A stretch of 64,000 nucleotides of DNA, taken from NCBI RefSeq assembly GCF_017874415.1, contig NZ_JAGGLM010000005.1, positions 90,911 to 154,910 on the forward strand. The letters are read 5' to 3'. Positions 46,502 to 53,913 of this stretch are shown in pieces; position 1 is the first letter of the stretch; each line of letters starts with the position of its first letter. The notes beneath the pieces are model-generated. The model searched no databases and was not told where the DNA came from. It saw nothing but the letters and a program-made list of their open reading frames with translations. The position numbers and the translations under genes were made by a program. This stretch comes from Clostridium algifaecis (GTDB lineage: Bacteria > Bacillota > Clostridia > Clostridiales > Clostridiaceae).

Positions 46502-46568
46502 CAGAGATTTCGCATCTGAATTCCAGTAAGAATACAATTTTTACTGGAATTTAGATGTGAAATCTCTG
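46502..46568 (+). repeat. 28-bp near-perfect inverted repeat in a divergent intergenic region
   Basis: Arms at 46502-46529 and 46541-46568 with an 11-nt loop. Of 28 positions only two differ, and both give G-U pairs in plus-strand RNA but A-C clashes in minus-strand RNA. It lies upstream of hicAB and of the leftward unit. There is no T-run, so it is not a standard terminator. Confidence 0.85.
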
Positions 46569-46636
46569 ATATTATATTATAATCATTGACATCATATATG
46601 ACATCAAATATACTAATAATAGGAGGCGGATATAGA

Positions 46637-46882
46637 GTGTCAAAGTTTGATAAACTAATAAAATAAATAAAAAATCTTTCTAATGACATGAGATTTGAAG
46701 AATTAAAAAAAGTATTAGAAAGTTATGGCTATCAAGGGAAACCTCCTAAGAGTGGTAGCAGCCATTGGACATTTAGAAAGTCCAACAGAAATCCAATTAC
46801 TATACCGTATAAAAAGCCTGTTAAGGTTGCTTATGTAAAACTGGTAAAAGACATAGTGGAATCTGAGGAAAGAGGAGAGTAA
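46637..46882 (+). pseudogene. hicA: HicA-type mRNA interferase toxin with an in-frame stop
   Basis: The GTG at 46637 has a perfect AGGAGG 10 nt upstream and reads MSKFDKLIK, then TAA (46664-46666). The same frame continues with IKNLSNDMRFEELKKVLESYG. Together these match the usual HicA start. The HicA core (SGSSHWTFRK with the catalytic His; NPITIPYKKPV) is intact from ATG 46688, giving 64 residues, but that ATG has no good ribosome binding site. The toxin is therefore probably off or made weakly by re-initiation. hicB follows after 55 nt. Confidence 0.8.
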
Positions 46883-46937
46883 ATCTCCTTCTGCTCTACC
46901 TTATTAAAAATAAATATCTTTTAGGGAGGAATGAATT

Positions 46938-47303
46938 ATGAAAGATATAGAATATTATATGGAACTTAACTATAAAGTTGAAATTATAAAGGATAAAGAA
47001 GAAGGTGGATATATATTACAATATCCAGAATTAAAAGGATGTATTACTTGTGCTGATACAATTGAGGAAGGGATAGAGCTTCTAAAAGATGCAAAAAAAA
47101 GTTGGTTAGAATCCGCATTACAAGATGGGATATCAATACCGGAACCATTGGAAGAGGAAAATTTTTCAGGACAATTTAAATTAAGAATGCCTAAATCGCT
47201 TCATAAAGAACTAATGGAAAAATCAAAAGAGGAAGGTATAAGCATGAATCAATATTGTTTATATCTTTTGAGTAAAGGTTCCAGTGTTCAGAGCAAAAGG
47301 TAA
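46938..47303 (+). CDS. hicB: HicB-family antitoxin
   Basis: 121 residues. The N-terminal degenerate RNase H-like domain (GGYILQYPELKGCITCADTIEEGIELLKDAKKSWL) and the C-terminal ribbon-helix-helix (FKLRMPKSLHKELMEKSKEEGISMNQYCLYLL) are both complete. It neutralises HicA and represses its own operon. GGGAGGAATG precedes the ATG. Confidence 0.92.
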   Translation: MKDIEYYMELNYKVEIIKDKEEGGYILQYPELKGCITCADTIEEGIELLKDAKKSWLESALQDGISIPEPLEEENFSGQFKLRMPKSLHKELMEKSKEEGISMNQYCLYLLSKGSSVQSKR

Positions 47304-47318
47304 ATAGCAAAAAATCGT

Positions 47319-47373
47319 GAGACAAAAATGAGACAAATTTGAAACAAAAATAGGACACATTTGGGACACAAGG
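47319..47373. repeat. Five tandem 11-bp iterons
   Basis: Five consecutive 11-nt units: GAGACAAAAAT, GAGACAAATTT, GAAACAAAAAT, AGGACACATTT, GGGACACAAGG. The spacing equals one helical turn, as in arrays bound by one protein face (repressor, replication initiator, terminase). It lies between hicB and the late-gene remnants. Confidence 0.7.
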
Positions 47374-47460
47374 TAGGCTGAATCGTTATATACTGTATAT
47401 AGTGGTTATGATTCAAGTAGGGATTACACTTGGTGGTAACTAAATTTTCTTCAACTTTGT

Positions 47461-47503
47461 GTCTGTGGTTGTAGGGCACGTTAATAAAAAAGTGCAACCG
47501 CCA
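47461..47503 (+). ncRNA. Structured module, copy A (unknown RNA or operator)
   Basis: GTCTGTGGTTGTAGGGCAC ... GTGCAACCGCCAT. GGTT can pair with AACC and GCAC with GTGC. A second copy with a changed but still pairing stem is at 47730. Confidence 0.45.
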
Positions 47504-47517
47504 TGCGGGAAACTGTA

Positions 47518-47580
47518 AATAAAAGAATGTATAGTGTACTGGAAGTAATCAATGGTGAAAACTGGTGATTATTTTTTATA
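47518..47580 (+). repeat. 24-nt repeat followed by a terminator-like hairpin, copy 1
   Basis: AATAAAAGAATGTATAGTGT plus ACTG (47518-47541) recurs exactly at 63375-63398. In both places a hairpin of the form AATAAGTACTGGTGAAA...GGTGCTTATT (here AATCAATGGTGAAAACTGGTGATT) and a T-run follows. Confidence 0.75.
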
Positions 47581-47729
47581 TTAGATTAACAAAATTCTAA
47601 ATTGCATATTTAAAGTATTTGACATTAGGTTGGTAAAGTGATACAATTAATTAATTGCATGAAACTAGTTATTTAAATGATAGTGTAAAAAATTATACAC
47701 TAAAGGTGAAATTATGAAATTAAGTTTTA

Positions 47730-47772
47730 TGTCTGCGGTTATAGGGCATATAAAATACAAATATGACTGCCA
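47730..47772 (+). ncRNA. Structured module, copy B
   Basis: GTCTGCGGTTATAGGGCATAT ... ATATGACTGCCAT. It shares its ends with copy A, while the inner stem is GCATAT/ATATG instead of GCAC/GTGC, a covariation-like change. It lies about 120 nt upstream of the small ORF at 47850. The stretch 47,304-47,849 holds no other gene that I can see. Confidence 0.45.
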
Positions 47773-47849
47773 TTAAATTTTTAGATATCTATTAATTTAG
47801 ATATCTTATTTTTATATAAAAGTAAATTCTATATAAAGGGGTGATTTAC

Positions 47850-47975
47850 TTGGGACGTAAAAGTAGTAAAGGTAAAAGAAAAGAATTAACTGATTTTAGT
47901 TATTTACTTGATAAAGATGAAGAAAAGGAAAATGCCGACAATAAAATAGATGGAAAGAAAGAAAAAGAGGAGTAA
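47850..47975 (+). CDS. Small highly charged phage protein (41 aa)
   Basis: TTG start after AAGGGGTGA. The 41 residues are almost all Lys, Glu, Asp and Ser (GRKSSKGKRKEL at the start, KIDGKKEKEE at the end). It is unrecognised, but small charged ORFs of this kind often precede small-terminase genes. A terminator overlaps its stop. Confidence 0.5.
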   Translation: MGRKSSKGKRKELTDFSYLLDKDEEKENADNKIDGKKEKEE

Positions 47976-47990
47976 TAACCTCTTTTTTAT
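47967..47990 (+). terminator. Terminator before terS
   Basis: GAGG-AGTAATAA-CCTC followed by TTTTTTAT. Confidence 0.6.
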
Positions 47991-48031
47991 ATTCAAAACA
48001 AAACGAATAGGCAGGTGGTGACAGTGTAGAG

Positions 48032-48652
48032 ATGCCAAGGCAGAGAAGCCCTAATAGGGGCAAAGCATTTGAGATTTACAAAGAGAATGATGGAAATATT
48101 GATTTAGTAAAGATAGCAGAGATTTTAAATCTTTCACCTGGAACAATAAGAGGATGGAAGAATAAAGATAAATGGGATACTAAATTGAATGGAACGTTCC
48201 AAAAGAAAAGTGTAAAGAATACGGAACGTTCCAAACGTAAAAAAGGAGCCCAACCTAAAAATAAGAATTCAAAAGGTCATGTGAGCAGCGTACCGAAAGG
48301 TAATAAAAATGCTGAAACACATGGCTTTTTTTCTAAAATTTTTCCACCTGAAGCAATAGATATAGTGGAAGATATTATGGTTAAAGATCCATTAGATATG
48401 CTTTGGGAAAATATAATAATTCAGTATACGGCCATAGCAAGGTCTCAAAGAATTATGAACGTAAAGAACCAGGAGGATTTAACCAAGGTACTTAAAAGGG
48501 AAAAAGAGTCTTCCGGAGAAACCTCAGAAGGTTGGGAAAAAGAATATGAATTGCAGTTTGCCTGGGATAAGCAGGCAACATTTTCACAGGCGCAATCAAG
48601 GGCAATGTCTGAGCTAAGAAGTCTTATCAAACAATATTGGATTATGATTTAG
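48032..48652 (+). CDS. terS: Phage terminase small subunit (3'-altered)
   Basis: 206 residues. It is a PBSX/SPP1-type small terminase, with an N-terminal HTH (DLVKIAEILNLSPGTIRGWKNKDKW) for pac-site binding, a basic linker, GNKNAETHGFFSKIF, and the helical oligomerisation region ending MSELRSLIKQY. The last four residues appear out of register: the frame of another protein's tail runs through the same spot. The natural C terminus was probably lost in a deletion that also removed the large terminase and portal genes. Confidence 0.85.
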   Translation: MPRQRSPNRGKAFEIYKENDGNIDLVKIAEILNLSPGTIRGWKNKDKWDTKLNGTFQKKSVKNTERSKRKKGAQPKNKNSKGHVSSVPKGNKNAETHGFFSKIFPPEAIDIVEDIMVKDPLDMLWENIIIQYTAIARSQRIMNVKNQEDLTKVLKREKESSGETSEGWEKEYELQFAWDKQATFSQAQSRAMSELRSLIKQYWIMI

Positions 48653-48750
48653 CAGATATAGGTAGTAGATTAGGTAGCTGGACTAGAAGCGGAAGTGATA
48701 GTATGCTTGATGATTGGTACAACAAGTATGGAGATTATTTTAGCTCTTAG
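48643..48750 (+). pseudogene. C-terminal scrap of a phage head protein
   Basis: An open frame of 35 codons without a start, ending SMLDDWYNKYGDYFSS, in a different frame from terS. From its position before the zinc-ribbon and scaffold genes it is probably the end of a portal-adjacent head-morphogenesis protein. That assignment is inference. Confidence 0.5.
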
Positions 48751-48759
48751 GAGGTCGCT

Positions 48760-49032
48760 ATGAGAAATATTTTAAAAAATACCGAGATAAGCTGTGATAA
48801 CTGTCATAAGACATTTAAAATTAAAAAGCTTAAAACAAAGTGGATAAATGACAATGTTCAAAGAATTTATTTTACCTGTCCTTATTGCAAACAGGAATAT
48901 ACTTCTTTTTATAAGGACGAGAGAATAAGAAAAAATATTAAAAAAATAGATGATTTACAAAGGCAATATGATGAAATAGTTAAGGAAAATAAAGAAATAA
49001 TGCAGGAGCTTAGAGAAAAATATGAGTCTTAG
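48760..49032 (+). CDS. Small phage zinc-ribbon protein (90 aa)
   Basis: Two CxxC pairs (SCDNCHKTF and TCPYCKQEY) form a zinc ribbon, followed by a coiled-coil tail (IDDLQRQYDEIVKENKEIMQELREKYES). Such ORFs commonly lie between head-morphogenesis and scaffold genes in clostridial prophages. GGAGG precedes the ATG. Confidence 0.7.
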   Translation: MRNILKNTEISCDNCHKTFKIKKLKTKWINDNVQRIYFTCPYCKQEYTSFYKDERIRKNIKKIDDLQRQYDEIVKENKEIMQELREKYES

Positions 49033-49080
49033 AAATAAGGCTTTTTATTATACCTAAAAATGAGAAAGGAAGATGATATA

Positions 49081-49383
49081 ATGCCAAAATTAAATGAAAT
49101 TGTAGGAGAAGAAGCTTACAAAGCTATTCCAGATGGAGTGAGAAATAAGTACAAGGATATTGATTTTGTAGATAGTACCGGTTATGTTGAAAAATCTGAA
49201 CTTGATACTGCCAATAAAACAATTAAACAATATAAGAAAGATATAGCAAAGAGAGATACCGACTTAACAGATTTACAGGGCAAAATTAAAGACAATGAGG
49301 ACCTTAATAATGAAATAGAGAAGCTTAAAAAAGAAAATAAAAAAGCAATGAGATGTGGGATGAGGCAAGAAAGCAGAAAATAA
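49081..49383 (+). pseudogene. Phage scaffold protein (GP20-type), truncated
   Basis: 100 residues. LNEIVGEEAYKAIPDGVRNKYKDIDFVD and the long coiled coil (ELDTANKTIKQYKKDIAKR...) match minor structural GP20 scaffolds, which are usually near 180-200 residues. The end (KAMRCGMRQESRK) looks foreign, so the C-terminal half has been lost. No major capsid gene follows. Confidence 0.7.
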
Positions 49384-49449
49384 GAAATCAGCTTATAAGA
49401 AAAGTAATTCCTTTTATGAAAGAAGTAATAGTTTTAAGAGCAGGATTAA

Positions 49450-49719
49450 ATGTTTTTAATGAAAAGCAGAAAGATCAATATGTGCACCACTAAAGGTTAT
49501 TATCACCCATCAAGAAACGTTTTTATAAGTGATGATGTCAATGATGCGACTAGATTTTTAAGATTTTGTGAAGATAAAGTACTTTTTATTGTGGATGATA
49601 ATGTTAAAAAAATAAAAAAAGAAGATTACTTTATATTAGACGGTACACAATATGAGATAGTTGATTTAGGAAACGTAGAAGGTATTGTATATGATACTTT
49701 TCTCAAGAGAAAGGAGTGA
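49450..49719 (+). CDS. Phage head-tail connector fragment (YqbH/XkdH-like)
   Basis: 89 residues as read, but the first 12 or so overlap another open frame, so the true N terminus is uncertain. The C-terminal part (KKEDYFILDGTQYEIVDLGNVEGIVYDTFLKRK) resembles PBSX-type connector proteins. It ends 6 nt before the next gene. Confidence 0.5.
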   Translation: MFLMKSRKINMCTTKGYYHPSRNVFISDDVNDATRFLRFCEDKVLFIVDDNVKKIKKEDYFILDGTQYEIVDLGNVEGIVYDTFLKRKE

Positions 49720-49725
49720 ATTTAC

Positions 49726-50205
49726 ATGAAATATGATGCTAGTAAACTACTACATAATCTTTCTGAAGAAGGTATGATAAATAAAAAAATGAAGACATCA
49801 GTTGGAGTATACTGTGATAGCGTAGGTAAAAAGATGGAAGGCTATGCAAAGAAAAATGCACCTTGGCATAATAGAACAGGAAATGCAAGAAGAACTATTA
49901 AGGGTGGTTCCGCATGGCAAGATGAACATATATGTGATGCATATGTTGGTGGTAATATGGACTATTCTCCTTTTCTTGAATTAGCTAAAGCAAAAGGTAT
50001 GAGTACAGACAATGAAGTAAATATGGAAGTGGATGCTGACCATACAAGCTTAAATTTAAATGCAGAAGGTAAGTATAGTATATTCAGACAAACTGTCAGA
50101 AAGTTTATTCCTGAAGTTGTAACTGGAATGGTTAATCTGTTAGATAAAAGGTACTCAAGTAATACAGATAGAAGATTTTTCAGGCGAAGGTACCATAAAT
50201 GTTAG
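49726..50205 (+). CDS. HK97 gp10-like tail/neck protein, C-terminally altered
   Basis: 159 residues. The core GVYCDSVGKKMEGYAKKNAPWHNRTGNARRTIKGG is typical of gp10-like neck proteins. The last 15 residues (SSNTDRRFFRRRYHKC) come from running into a different frame of the next gene, so the natural end is gone. AAAGGAG precedes the ATG. Confidence 0.65.
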   Translation: MKYDASKLLHNLSEEGMINKKMKTSVGVYCDSVGKKMEGYAKKNAPWHNRTGNARRTIKGGSAWQDEHICDAYVGGNMDYSPFLELAKAKGMSTDNEVNMEVDADHTSLNLNAEGKYSIFRQTVRKFIPEVVTGMVNLLDKRYSSNTDRRFFRRRYHKC

Positions 50206-50566
50206 AGTTAGAAGATTATCTCTTTTAGGACTTTGTCAAAAAGGGCAAATACCTAATCAGCTTTTAGGAAAAGCTAAAGAATTATTTTATGGTGAATCTG
50301 GAAAAGAAGGTAGTACAGACTTAAAAAGTACAGGGGAATTATTTGATATAGTTTGCAAGAATGTACTTGTTGAACCTAGTGTGAAACAGTTAGAAGATGC
50401 AGAAATAGAGCTTACAGACACTCAAAAATTGCAATTATGGTCTTACAGTCAGGAGGGAATAGATGGACTAAAATCCTTTCGTGAAGTCGCAGAGAATGCT
50501 GAGCATTATAGCGATAGCAAAAAATTACAAGATAAGGCCAAGCCAAATTTTAAACATAGAAGATGA
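50144..50566 (+). pseudogene. Phage tail assembly chaperone-like remnant
   Basis: A 140-codon open frame with no usable start at its beginning. It contains FSGEGTINVRVRRLSLLGL, IPNQLLGKAKELFYG and EPSVKQLEDAEIELTD...SYSQEGIDGLKSFREV. The pattern matches the XkdN-like protein encoded upstream of tape measures. Its 5' end was removed at the junction with the gp10-like gene. Confidence 0.6.
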
Positions 50567-50729
50567 TTATGTGTCTTTCTGTTTTGATGAAGCCTGTGAT
50601 TATATAGTGTATGAATTAAGTAAAGAGCATCCTAAAGATCCTAAGTGGGAAGATGAAGAAAAACATACAAGCAGTGATAATAATAAATCTACAATAGAAT
50701 GGATGATGAGGCATAACAAACCACTTTAA
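50481..50729 (+). CDS. Downstream frame of the tail chaperone region (uncertain start)
   Basis: 82 codons as read. The convincing part is KNYKIRPSQILNIEDDYVSFCFDEACDYIVYEL, typical of the second, frameshift-made part of clostridial tail chaperones. It lies +1 relative to the upstream frame, so a classical -1 slip would not join them. Either a -2 slip or a mutation is involved. Confidence 0.45.
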   Translation: MKSQRMLSIIAIAKNYKIRPSQILNIEDDYVSFCFDEACDYIVYELSKEHPKDPKWEDEEKHTSSDNNKSTIEWMMRHNKPL

Positions 50730-50831
50730 AATGACCATATTTGTACAATATGAACAATTTGTTAACACTTTATGATATAATATAGTATATTATACAAATA
50801 AAGTATTATTTAAGACAAGGAGTATAGTAAT

Positions 50832-51452
50832 ATGTGGATACTTTATTCTATTGGAATTGTGTTTTTAATAATGTTTTTGAAATCTATTATACTTAAACCT
50901 ATATTGTTTAAAGAAAAGTGGGCAGCAGGTATAATGTATGGAATGCCTGCTATTCTGTGCCTTTTATTATCTTTCCTGCTTATTTATTCAGATTATAACT
51001 CTGAGCAAACATACTTTAAGGAACAGAGCAATAGATATGATGCTTCAAGTTGGCAACCACCACGTGTGAGTGGAACTGAAACTCCTATAAATCCTAAAAG
51101 TGTCACTTATATTAGCATACCCATTCCACAAAGCAAAAATTTGCAAGATGGATTAATAGCTTTACAAAATGATTTAAATGCATTAGAAAGTAATACTAAT
51201 GTATCAGGAAATGGGACAACCCAAACTTCAACAACTACAGCTACATCAGCAACAACTAATAATGATCCTAAGAAACAGTCATATATAGATGATAATGGAA
51301 AAGCAGCTATTATAGGAGATACAGATAGTAAAATATATCATCTGCCAGGAGATCCTTACTATGCTAAAGAAATGCAAAAGTTAAGTAATAATGTTTATTT
51401 TAGAACTCCAGAGGAAGCAGAGGCAGCTGGATATAGAGCAATTAAGAGATAA
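50832..51452 (+). CDS. Unknown membrane protein (206 aa)
   Basis: Two N-terminal membrane helices (about 2-20 and 35-58), then a Ser/Thr-rich linker (GTTQTSTTTATSATTNN) and a C-terminal motif that may be folded outside the cell: YIDDNGKAAIIGDTDSKIYHLPGDPYYAKEM...FRTPEEAEAAGYRA. The latter resembles the small HLPG-x-YY domain that recurs in secreted Gram-positive proteins. TATAAT at 50776 and AAGGAG near the start suggest its own transcription. It opens a block of cargo genes. Confidence 0.6.
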   Translation: MWILYSIGIVFLIMFLKSIILKPILFKEKWAAGIMYGMPAILCLLLSFLLIYSDYNSEQTYFKEQSNRYDASSWQPPRVSGTETPINPKSVTYISIPIPQSKNLQDGLIALQNDLNALESNTNVSGNGTTQTSTTTATSATTNNDPKKQSYIDDNGKAAIIGDTDSKIYHLPGDPYYAKEMQKLSNNVYFRTPEEAEAAGYRAIKR

Positions 51453-51473
51453 TGATTTAGGGGAGGACATGCT

Positions 51474-51935
51474 ATGAAAAAAGTATTAATTATTATACTT
51501 ATAGGTATTATAGCATTAGGAATATTTATTCATAAGTATAACTTAAATAAAAAGCAGGCAGAGCTTGTAGCTCCTACTCAAGAAGCTATAAATTTAACAG
51601 TTAAGGAGCTTGAATATAATGAATATGTTCAGGATGCAGGTATAGGCGTTCATAGGGACAAAGGTACTATTAAAATTGCTATACAGACTAAACTTCCTGT
51701 AAATGAAAAAATAGCGAAGGATTTAATTGATGAAGGGATAAAACAACTAAGTTCATTTAATGACGGTGAAAATGGACATCCTGACAAAGATTATTATGGT
51801 AAGCTATGGGAAACATGGAATGCAGAAGTTGTAGTATTTATAGGTGATGGTAGCAAATTAATATTTCAGGGTGATAAGCAGGCTGGAAAAGAGCCACATA
51901 TTACATATCATCATATTGGTAGTACTGCTGAGTAG
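51474..51935 (+). CDS. Unknown membrane-anchored protein (153 aa)
   Basis: An N-terminal helix (KVLIIILIGIIALGIFI) anchors a soluble domain of about 125 residues with VTEKELEYNEYVQDAGIGVHRDKGTIKIAIQ-like strands. There is no lipobox. I do not recognise the domain. It lies 21 nt after the 206-aa gene, with GGGAGG before the ATG. Confidence 0.6.
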   Translation: MKKVLIIILIGIIALGIFIHKYNLNKKQAELVAPTQEAINLTVKELEYNEYVQDAGIGVHRDKGTIKIAIQTKLPVNEKIAKDLIDEGIKQLSSFNDGENGHPDKDYYGKLWETWNAEVVVFIGDGSKLIFQGDKQAGKEPHITYHHIGSTAE

Positions 51936-51981
51936 ATAATTCTTATCCCTACAAGAATTAAAGATTTTAGGAGAATTAAGT

Positions 51982-52413
51982 ATGAAAAAAATATTAATAC
52001 TTATATTATGTTGCATATTAATGAGTGTAATTTTAATAGGCTGTGAAGATTCACAAAATACTAATAATAGCGGCAAAAATATTAGTGCTGATGAGATTAA
52101 TTCCATCTCAGGAGAATTAGGAGAGAATGAAATATTACAGGAGGTATCAACAAAAAATAGAGAAATAGATTTAAAATTTAATTTAGGAAATAAAACTGAT
52201 AGATTAACTATGGAAGATTTAGCATATTCGAGATACTCAAGCGTAACTGACTATTTATTAAATACAGGAAAGTGGGATGTTATTACTGTAGATTTTATAA
52301 ATGTAGGCAAGATTACTATGAATATTTCAGAAGCAGTTTCTCAAAATATATCAGGTAAGGAGGAAAAGCATTTTCCATTAGAAACGATAATGAAAAAATT
52401 TCAAAAATATTGA
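51982..52413 (+). CDS. Unknown lipoprotein (143 aa)
   Basis: Signal peptide KKILILILCCILMSVILIGC, with the lipobox Cys at about residue 21. An Asn/Ser-rich linker and a small unrecognised domain follow. It ends the three-gene membrane cargo unit, followed by a strong terminator. Confidence 0.65.
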   Translation: MKKILILILCCILMSVILIGCEDSQNTNNSGKNISADEINSISGELGENEILQEVSTKNREIDLKFNLGNKTDRLTMEDLAYSRYSSVTDYLLNTGKWDVITVDFINVGKITMNISEAVSQNISGKEEKHFPLETIMKKFQKY

Positions 52414-52424
52414 AATTAAAGCTT

Positions 52425-52452
52425 AAAAGAACCATATATATGGTTCTTTTTT
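52425..52452 (+). terminator. Terminator of the membrane cargo unit
   Basis: AAAAGAACCATATATATGGTTCTTTTTT forms a self-complementary hairpin with a T-run. Confidence 0.85.
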
Positions 52453-52518
52453 GTTAGAAAATTTGACCTCTTGACGTTTGCAGCATTGCAGTATATACTA
52501 AATGCAGGAGGCGAGAAA

Positions 52519-52656
52519 ATGGCAGAAAAAACTATTACCGTACGAATTGATGATGATTTGCATAAAGCCATAAAAGTAAATATCGCTAAAAGAGGAATCT
52601 CACTCAAAGACTATATAGTAGGCCTTATTAAAAAGGATTTGTATGGTGTGAAATAG
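52519..52656 (+). CDS. Ribbon-helix-helix protein (45 aa)
   Basis: The whole protein is one RHH unit: beta strand EKTITVRIDDDLHKAI followed by two helices (KVNIAKRGISLKDYIVGLIKKDL). Such 45-residue proteins bind DNA as dimers and often repress phage or toxin genes. GGAGG precedes ATG 52519; the longer in-frame start at 52471 lacks one. No partner gene is adjacent. Confidence 0.75.
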   Translation: MAEKTITVRIDDDLHKAIKVNIAKRGISLKDYIVGLIKKDLYGVK

Positions 52657-52670
52657 GCAAAGAATAAAAA

Positions 52671-52711
52671 GAGATAGTCTCTCTTGTAATTTGGCGATTA
52701 CAGACTATCTC
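52671..52711. repeat. Two-tier inverted repeat after the RHH gene
   Basis: GAGATAGTCT (52671-52680) pairs with AGACTATCTC (52702-52711). Inside it TGTAAT pairs with ATTACA. No T-run follows, so it may be an operator or a transcript-end hairpin. Confidence 0.6.
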
Positions 52712-52795
52712 ATATGGAGATTACTCTCTATGGAACATTATATCATAGTTGATAATCTCACTCAATGAAATAAAAATTGAAGGAGAGGATATAAT

Positions 52796-53851
52796 ATGAA
52801 AAATCAGTTACAAATATTTTCAAATGAAATGTTTAAAGTATCTGTCAAAATGAAAAACGGAGAAATGTTATTTGACGCTGAATTGGTAGCAAAAAGTTTG
52901 GGAATTAGTAGAATTGCCAAAAGTGGCAATGAGGTTGTCAGATGGGATAGAGTTAATAAATATTTAAGTGCGTGCCCACAAGTGGGTACGATTAAGAAAG
53001 GTGATTTTATACCAGAACCTGCGGTATATAAATTATCTTTTAAAGCTCATAATGATATAGCAGAAAAGTTTCAGGATTGGTTAGCAATAGAGGTATTGCC
53101 ACAGTTAAGAAAGGCAGGTTTCTATTCAGCAGAAAAAGCAGAGCAATTAAAGATTGAAGAGCCTCACGAAATAGTTAAAAAAGTCTATAATGGTAATCCT
53201 GTTATGATGCTTAAAGATTTAGAATCAATTACAAATATTCCAGTTCATAATTTGAGTTATTACCTTAGAAATAAAGATTTTATTATTGGTAAAGATTATT
53301 TCTTGCTTGAAGGTGAAAAGCTTAAAAAGTTCAAAAAGAATAATAATGTTTCTCCTTTGATAGGAAATTTAATTGTTATTCTTAAAAGTGGAGTTGATAA
53401 ACTGGTAAATTTATTAGCACCTAATTTATCAAGCAAAGCAAGAAAAGAAATTGAAGATTATTTTAAAGTAGATAATTCAACTTCACATAATAAAGCACCA
53501 ATTTTAGATCAATTACAAGCTTGCAAGTTTATTGCTGATGATTTAGGAATAAATGAAGCTATAAAGATGTCTATTTATAAAATGATTTGTGAAAAGAATG
53601 GAATTGATTCTATGATCTTAGATAAAATAGAACATAATAGAAATATTAATAAAGAACTTAAAATAGCATCATTAAGACTTATGAAATATTTGTTAGAGAA
53701 TAATATAGCTGATGAAATAAAATCTATTGAAAAAGAGTGTATTTTGGGAAAAGAATTTGCATCTTGTTCTGAAAAAGCTAAAAAATTCATATTGAATCTT
53801 TTTGGTTATATTATTAAAAATTCAAAGGAAAATATTAAGGCAGCAATATAA
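52796..53851 (+). CDS. BRO-family phage antirepressor
   Basis: 351 residues. The BRO-N domain spans residues 1-110 (LFDAELVAKSLGISR, WDRVNKYL, FIPEPAVYKLSFKAHNDIAEKFQDWLAIEVLPQLRKAGFY). The C-terminal region is long and helical and not recognised. Phage antirepressors of this type inactivate the lysogenic repressor. GGAGAGG precedes the ATG. It lies among cargo genes, not in an early lytic region, which is an odd position. Confidence 0.82.
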   Translation: MKNQLQIFSNEMFKVSVKMKNGEMLFDAELVAKSLGISRIAKSGNEVVRWDRVNKYLSACPQVGTIKKGDFIPEPAVYKLSFKAHNDIAEKFQDWLAIEVLPQLRKAGFYSAEKAEQLKIEEPHEIVKKVYNGNPVMMLKDLESITNIPVHNLSYYLRNKDFIIGKDYFLLEGEKLKKFKKNNNVSPLIGNLIVILKSGVDKLVNLLAPNLSSKARKEIEDYFKVDNSTSHNKAPILDQLQACKFIADDLGINEAIKMSIYKMICEKNGIDSMILDKIEHNRNINKELKIASLRLMKYLLENNIADEIKSIEKECILGKEFASCSEKAKKFILNLFGYIIKNSKENIKAAI

Positions 53852-53913
53852 TTCAGATAATAATGTATGATATAATAAATATAAATATGTGTGATGTAAG
53901 AGAGGTGAAGCTG

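Noticed and set aside
46502..46568. Insertion sequence end or MITE
   Set aside because: No flanking target-site duplication could be seen and only one copy lies in the window.
46417..46689. A 90-codon minus-strand frame across the hicA upstream region
   Set aside because: It runs through the 28-bp inverted repeat and the start of hicA, has no ribosome binding site, and looks like a by-product of the palindrome.
50481..50566. Programmed -1 frameshift in the tail chaperone
   Set aside because: The downstream frame is +1 relative to the upstream one, and no X-XXY-YYZ slip site for -1 is present; decay is more likely.
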